Below are positions 6,823 through 10,075 of a DNA stretch of 10,075 nucleotides, piece by piece. The DNA is from Kiritimatiellia bacterium (GTDB lineage: Bacteria > Verrucomicrobiota > Kiritimatiellia > RFP12 > UBA1067). Every line of letters starts with the position of its first letter. Positions within the stretch are counted from its first letter, which is position 1. Below the pieces are notes generated by a model. That model made no database searches and was not told where the DNA came from. It saw only the letters and a program-made list of their open reading frames with translations. A program made the translations under genes and the position numbers. The stretch is taken from positions 1-10,075 of the forward strand of contig JAGBXE010000133.1 of NCBI GenBank assembly GCA_017629455.1. Reading direction: 5' to 3'.

Positions 6823-7680
6823 GTGTCTAGGTTCAGATTGCGCGGCCAACGGCGCAAAATTCACGAGTTAAAATCCGATAGGATTCCCTTTCGGCTTATG
6901 ATTCCTAATCTCGTGACGTCATTGGCTGCTTGTGCAGGTATTACGTCTATTTCGCTTTCGTCTGAAGGGCGTTTTCTTCCGGCTCTCTGGGCTCTTTTAG
7001 TTGCTTGCATCTGCGACGGTGTCGATGGGCGTATTGCGAGGCTTTTGAATGCCAGCAGTAAGCTAGGTGCAGAGCTTGATTCGCTTGCCGACTTTGTCAA
7101 CTTTGGAGTCGCGCCTGCCATGTTTATGTATTTCTGGATGACTGGCGGGCCTGACCATACGTTGGCTGACGGAACGATCGTTGCAAGGCCTTACATAAGA
7201 ATAGTGCTCGGCTGTGCGCTTTATTACGCCATGTGCGATTGTTTCCGCCTTGCGCGCTTTAATACTATGCTTGAGCAGAAGACTGCCCCATACTGGAAAC
7301 ACTTCTTTACGGGAGTTCCTGCGCCTGGTGGTTGCTGGATGGTCTTAACGCCGGCGGTATTGTCGCTCGCGCTTGATGCTCAAGGCGCACATCCGGCAGT
7401 AGCCATGTTCTTGCAGAACCCTTGGACTGGCGTTTTCACGCTTCTTTTTGTAGGCTCTTTAATGGCTTCGCGCCTGCCTACCATTTCGCTTAAGCACCTT
7501 CGTGTGCCGCGCAAATTCATGCCCTTGGTTCTTGCGAGTTGCCTTTTGCTCATAGCCTTTATGGTGTCGAGTTTTTGGCTTACGATTGGCGTATTGGGAG
7601 TAGGGTATATTCTTACCGTTCCCCTTACGTGTTGGCTCTTCACAAAAACGCGCGCGCGTTATTTGTCGAAGGCGGCTTAA
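6823..7680 (+). CDS. pssA: CDP-diacylglycerol-serine O-phosphatidyltransferase (PssA type)
   Basis: This is an integral membrane CDP-alcohol phosphatidyltransferase of 285 residues. The complete family signature is present: D65-x2-D68-G69-x2-A72-R73-x8-G82-x3-D86-x3-D90, within DGVDGRIARLL and LGAELDSLADF. These aspartates bind divalent metal and the CDP-diacylglycerol headgroup. The flanking MIPNLVTSLAACAG, ADFVNFGVAPA, FRLARFN and FTGVPAPGG blocks resemble the serine-using (Bacillus-type PssA) subfamily rather than PgsA. The predicted reaction is CDP-diacylglycerol + L-serine to phosphatidylserine, the precursor of phosphatidylethanolamine. Seven or eight hydrophobic segments are visible. 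The GTG start at 6823 is chosen because GGGGAGGGG (6811-6819) lies just upstream. It is probably co-transcribed with infC. No psd (decarboxylase) gene is in view. Confidence 0.9.
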   Translation: MSRFRLRGQRRKIHELKSDRIPFRLMIPNLVTSLAACAGITSISLSSEGRFLPALWALLVACICDGVDGRIARLLNASSKLGAELDSLADFVNFGVAPAMFMYFWMTGGPDHTLADGTIVARPYIRIVLGCALYYAMCDCFRLARFNTMLEQKTAPYWKHFFTGVPAPGGCWMVLTPAVLSLALDAQGAHPAVAMFLQNPWTGVFTLLFVGSLMASRLPTISLKHLRVPRKFMPLVLASCLLLIAFMVSSFWLTIGVLGVGYILTVPLTCWLFTKTRARYLSKAA

Positions 7681-7687
7681 AAGCCGC
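7672..7687 (+). terminator. Hairpin at the 3' end of pssA (weak terminator candidate)
   Basis: GCGGCTT (7672-7678) and AAGCCGC (7681-7687) can pair as a 6-7 bp GC-rich stem; the loop includes the end of the pssA stop codon (TAA 7678-7680). The only T-rich stretch (TATTTT, 7701-7706) is 13 nt beyond the stem, so intrinsic termination is uncertain. Its place between pssA and the hom promoter makes partial termination plausible. Confidence 0.35.
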
Positions 7688-7691
7688 ATAA

Positions 7692-7725
7692 ACTGCGCAG
7701 TATTTTGATATAATACGCGCAGTAT
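7692..7725 (+). promoter_or_regulatory. hom promoter (extended -10 TGaTATAAT) flanked by repeats, possible operator
   Basis: TG (7706-7707) plus a perfect TATAAT (7709-7714) makes an extended -10 promoter without a good -35. Transcription would start near 7721, at most about 3 nt before the hom ATG at 7724. The element is flanked by a direct repeat GCGCAGTAT (7695-7703 and 7717-7725), 22 bp or about two helical turns apart. The left copy lies in a perfect palindrome ACTGCGCAGT (7692-7701). The two sides also form an inverted repeat with 11 base pairs and one bulge (7693-7704 against 7712-7722). This looks like a repressor site covering the promoter; the regulator is unknown. Confidence 0.5.
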
Positions 7726-9016
7726 GAAACAAGTAAAGGTTGGTATTTTAGGTTTCGGGACGGTTGGCGCAGGCGTTGCCGGCGGCCTTCTCGAGCATCG
7801 CGACGTAATGGCTAAGCGCCTTGGCGTCGATATTCTTCTCAAGTCGGTGGCAGATCTTGATGTCACGACAGATCGCGGAGTAGCGCTTCCAGAGGGTGTG
7901 CTTACCCCCGACGCTGCGGCGGTTATTGCCGATCCCGAGATCGACATTATTGTCGAGACAATTGGCGGCACGGGAATTGCCAAGAAGTTTGTTCTTCAGG
8001 CGCTCTCCTCCGGCAAGTCGGTTGTCACGGCTAATAAAAAGCTTCTGGCCGAATATGGCAATGAGATTTTCGAGACGGCCGCGGCAAATGGCGTAGATAT
8101 TTATTTCGGCGCAGCTGTCGGTGGCGGTATTCCAATTATCAGAGTTCTCCGCGAAGGGCTTGCCGGTAACAATATTGAAACTATTCACGGCATTCTTAAC
8201 GGCACGTGCAATTACATTCTTACACGAATGGAGCGCGAAGGGCTTCAGTTCGACGTCGTCCTTAAGGAGGCTCAGCGCCTTGGTTATGCTGAGGCTGATC
8301 CGTCTCTCGATATCGACGGCTTTGATACTGCGCATAAGGCTTGTATTCTCGCTTCCTTGGCGTACGGCTTTCAGCCCGCTCTTTCAGAAGTTCAGGTCGA
8401 AGGCATTCGCCATCTTTCTGGCGATGATGTGCGCTACGCAGCAGAGTGCGGGTACCGCATCAAGCTTTTGGCGTTTGTTGCCAAAGATGGCGACGATGTT
8501 GAAGTTGGCGTACATCCTACGCTTATTCCGTTTGACCATATGCTCGCGGGCGTTAACGATGCCTTTAACGCTGTGATGGTCAAGGGTGATCTTTCCGATC
8601 GCACGATGTATTACGGCCGCGGCGCAGGGCGCGCACCGACAGCTTCTACCGTTATTGGTGATATTGGCGATATCGCTCGTAATATTGCCCATTCGGAAAC
8701 GCGTTGGGCTCGTGCCGTTCCTAATTATGCTGAAGGTGCAGCGAAGTTGCGCCCAGCTAATGAGATCGCTTCCAAGCACTATTTGCGCTTTATGCTCGAA
8801 GATCGTCCTGGTGCCATTGGCATCGTTGCTTCGGCGCTTGGTCGCCGCGGTGTGTCAATACTTGCAATTAAGCAGAAAGACACAGCTAATGGCGGGCCTG
8901 TTCCTGTGGTCGTTCTTACGCACCGCGCAAAAGCAGCCGACATTAATGCCGCGCTCGCCGAGATAAAGGAAAGCGGCGTTACGGGTGAAGAGCCTGTTCG
9001 TTTGAGGGTTCTTTAA
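7724..9016 (+). CDS. hom: Homoserine dehydrogenase with C-terminal ACT domain
   Basis: The enzyme reduces aspartate semialdehyde to homoserine with NAD(P)H, committing carbon to threonine and methionine. The N-terminal Rossmann motif is GILGFGTVGAGV (G10-x-G12-x2-G15). VVTANKKLLA (100-109) carries the conserved catalytic-site Lys. The substrate domain has GILNGTCNYILTRM (156-169) and LGYAEADPSLDIDGFDTAHK (186-205), the homoserine dehydrogenase signature with a conserved final Lys205. An ACT domain begins about residue 351 (HYLRFMLEDRPGAIGIVASA) and runs to the end, consistent with allosteric control, usually by threonine. Full length is 430 residues, normal for the monofunctional long form, with no aspartokinase fused. 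The ATG at 7724 has no Shine-Dalgarno and sits a few bases from the predicted transcription start, suggesting leaderless translation. dapA follows after 28 nt. Confidence 0.97.
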   Translation: MKQVKVGILGFGTVGAGVAGGLLEHRDVMAKRLGVDILLKSVADLDVTTDRGVALPEGVLTPDAAAVIADPEIDIIVETIGGTGIAKKFVLQALSSGKSVVTANKKLLAEYGNEIFETAAANGVDIYFGAAVGGGIPIIRVLREGLAGNNIETIHGILNGTCNYILTRMEREGLQFDVVLKEAQRLGYAEADPSLDIDGFDTAHKACILASLAYGFQPALSEVQVEGIRHLSGDDVRYAAECGYRIKLLAFVAKDGDDVEVGVHPTLIPFDHMLAGVNDAFNAVMVKGDLSDRTMYYGRGAGRAPTASTVIGDIGDIARNIAHSETRWARAVPNYAEGAAKLRPANEIASKHYLRFMLEDRPGAIGIVASALGRRGVSILAIKQKDTANGGPVPVVVLTHRAKAADINAALAEIKESGVTGEEPVRLRVL

Positions 9017-9044
9017 TCTGACTTAAGGCCTTGCGGAGGTTAAA

Positions 9045-9923
9045 ATGAAGATTGAAGGTACAATTACAGCGCTAGTTACGCCGTTCTCACTCGACGGTTC
9101 GGTCGATTACGGCCGTCTTGAGGCGCTTGTCGAGGAGCAGGCGGCAGCTGGTATCGAAGGCATTTGCTCTGTCGGTACTACTGGCGAATCTCCAACTCTT
9201 TCGCACGACGAGCATCACAAGGTAATTGAAAAAACCATTGAGTTTGCGCGCGGCAGGTGCGCGATAATTGCTGGAACGGGAGCTAACTCCACGTCTGAGG
9301 CAGTTTCGCTTACGAAGGCTGCTATCGCCATTGGTGGAGCAGATGCTACGCTGCAGGTGACGCCATATTATAATAAGCCAAATGCCGAAGGTCTCTACCG
9401 CCATTTCTCGACGGTTGCCGACCTTGGTTTACCGGTTGTTCTTTATAATGTGCCGGGTCGCTCTGGGCGCGAAATTCCGCTCGACGTCGTTGTGCGCCTT
9501 GCGAAGCATCCGAACGTAATTGCCATAAAGGAAGCGGCAGGCTCTGTCGATCGCGTAAGCGCCATTAGGCAGGAAGCTCCTGGTTTCACCGTTCTTTCAG
9601 GCGATGATTCACTTGCGTTGCCGATGATTTCGGTGGGTGCGAGCGGTCTTATTTCCGTAGCGTCCAATATTGCTCCAAAGGCAGTTGGCGATATGGTTCG
9701 CTTTGCCCGCGAAGGCCGTTTCAATGAAGCGCTTGAAATTCACGAAAAATATTACAAGCTTTTCTGCGATCTCTTCATCGACGTAAATCCTGTTATGGTT
9801 AAGGAAGCACTTGCTCTTATGGGTAAGTGTGAGCGCGTTTGGAGATTGCCGCTTTGCGCTACTGACGACGCGAAGCTTCAGCGCATTAAAGCAACGCTAA
9901 CTCGTTTGGGGTTAGTTTCGTGA
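9045..9923 (+). CDS. dapA: 4-hydroxy-tetrahydrodipicolinate synthase
   Basis: DapA condenses pyruvate with aspartate semialdehyde, the first step specific to lysine and meso-diaminopimelate for peptidoglycan. The 292-residue TIM-barrel protein has GTTGES (44-49) with Thr45/Thr46, TPYYNKP (106-112), YNVPGRSG with catalytic Tyr134, and AIKEAAG with Schiff-base Lys162. E. coli DapA uses Tyr133 and Lys161, so the alignment is nearly gap-free. GDDSLALPMISVGASGLISV follows, as usual for true DapA rather than its aldolase relatives. A good ribosome binding site GGAGG (9035-9039) lies 5 nt before the ATG. With hom it controls both exits from aspartate semialdehyde in a single transcription unit. The start of another gene lies 15 nt downstream. 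Confidence 0.96.
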   Translation: MKIEGTITALVTPFSLDGSVDYGRLEALVEEQAAAGIEGICSVGTTGESPTLSHDEHHKVIEKTIEFARGRCAIIAGTGANSTSEAVSLTKAAIAIGGADATLQVTPYYNKPNAEGLYRHFSTVADLGLPVVLYNVPGRSGREIPLDVVVRLAKHPNVIAIKEAAGSVDRVSAIRQEAPGFTVLSGDDSLALPMISVGASGLISVASNIAPKAVGDMVRFAREGRFNEALEIHEKYYKLFCDLFIDVNPVMVKEALALMGKCERVWRLPLCATDDAKLQRIKATLTRLGLVS

Positions 9924-9938
9924 TATAAGAACTGAAAG

Positions 9939-10007
9939 ATGAAGCGCTTTTCGGTTTTTGTTGCCAGTGGTTTCGGGCTTGGGCTTGTAGCTCCTTTTGA
10001 GTCGTGA
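9939..10007 (+). pseudogene. Broken 5' end of a gene after dapA, possibly phosphatidylglycerophosphatase A (pgpA)
   Basis: An ATG at 9939, 15 nt after the dapA stop, opens a frame reading MKRFSVFVASGFGLGLVAPF, then ES and a TGA at 10005-10007. The first 20 residues have the small/Gly-rich look of the PgpA N-terminus (ASGFGxGL before the family's PGT motif), but the expected PGT is missing because the sequence changes at about 9999. The ribosome binding site is weak. I read it as the true next gene of the hom-dapA unit, cut off by the junction to the GH31 fragment. PgpA dephosphorylates phosphatidylglycerophosphate, which would suit the nearby pssA. The assignment rests on about 20 residues and is tentative. 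Confidence 0.4.
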
Positions 10008-10075
10008 GCCCAGAAGCCGAAGCCGCTCATGAGCAGGGACAAACCGCCCCGGAGGCTTTCTTCCATGGATTCGTA
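10001..10075 (-). pseudogene. Fragment of a GH31 alpha-glycosidase (alpha-xylosidase YicI-like), broken at its 3' end
   Basis: On the minus strand the last 75 bp translate to YESMEESLRGGLSLLMSG followed by FGFWAHD. This closely matches the catalytic region of GH31 enzymes such as E. coli YicI (AESLRGGLS...SGFGFWSHD), where the final Asp is the acid/base. In GH31 the next residues should be IGGFE, but here the frame changes to SKGATSPS and runs on antisense into the end of dapA. The GH31 match therefore stops at 10001, with the rest of the barrel and the C-terminal domains absent. The upstream part of the gene lies beyond the right edge. It is either a truncated gene at a rearrangement breakpoint or sequence joined here by assembly error. 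Confidence 0.72.

Noticed and set aside
7748..8335. Long antisense frames over hom (195 residues) and over the pssA/hom boundary (7459-7983, 174 residues)
   Set aside because: They mirror conserved genes in another frame, show no recognisable domain and have no ribosome binding site or promoter of their own.
10025..10034. Perfect palindrome GCTCATGAGC as an operator or restriction-type site
   Set aside because: It lies inside the GH31 coding match, where conserved residues explain the sequence; a 10-bp palindrome is expected by chance at this scale.
9878..10066. A 62-residue antisense frame at the right end taken as a complete gene
   Set aside because: Only its first part matches GH31, and the true frame continues upstream past the ATG at 10066. 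The rest runs antisense through the pgpA-like start and the end of dapA, so it is a junction artefact, not a small gene.
1..10075. CRISPR array, tRNA or rRNA genes, insertion sequence, integrase, toxin-antitoxin or defence system
   Set aside because: I looked on both strands for regularly spaced repeats, cloverleaf-like segments, transposase motifs and paired small genes, and saw none. Almost all the DNA is accounted for by recognisable housekeeping or glycosidase genes.

Overview
The window looks like a piece of a bacterial chromosome (or a whole short contig) carrying mostly housekeeping genes plus secreted glycan-degrading genes. Base composition is close to balanced. A GH127/DUF1680 glycosidase with a signal peptide, the remnant of a GH31 glycosidase, a lone GspF-type pilus/secretion protein and this gene order suggest a glycan-degrading Gram-negative-type bacterium. 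The PVC group (Kiritimatiellota, Lentisphaerota or Verrucomicrobiota) is my best guess. It is an inference from style and gene content, since no rRNA or other decisive marker is present.

Left part (1-1780): the 3' end of an unrecognised gene, probably with a beta-sandwich C-terminus, converges with a two-gene minus-strand operon. That operon is ung (uracil-DNA glycosylase) followed by a TIGR02757/DUF2400 protein, a family related to DNA glycosylases. A divergent intergenic region (1612-1780) holds promoters for ung (leftward) and for the GH127 gene (rightward).

Middle (1781-3923): one complete, exported GH127 (DUF1680) glycosidase with its Glu/Cys metal-site residues, then 163 bp of non-coding DNA with weak inverted repeats and the promoter of the next unit.

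Right part (3924-10000), all on the plus strand: gspF-like, fmt, infC, pssA, hom, dapA and the start of what may be pgpA. The genes are tightly spaced, and extended -10 promoters precede gspF, infC and hom. fmt and infC serve translation initiation, pssA (and possibly pgpA) make phospholipids, and hom and dapA are the threonine/methionine and lysine branches from aspartate semialdehyde. infC begins with an ATC codon behind a clear Shine-Dalgarno sequence. hom, and on the other strand ung, appear to be transcribed from start points at or within a few bases of their ATG.

Far right (about 9999-10075): the pgpA-like reading frame breaks off after about 20 codons. The last 75 bp instead encode, on the minus strand, a GH31 alpha-glycosidase catalytic segment that ends right after its acid/base Asp. 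This is a chimeric junction, either a real rearrangement or, quite likely because it sits at the very end, an assembly misjoin.

I found no CRISPR array, tRNA, rRNA, transposase, integrase or convincing new defence or mobile system. The most useful observations are the infC start codon, the shared TGn-(-10) promoter motif, the repeat-flanked leaderless hom promoter and the terminal junction.
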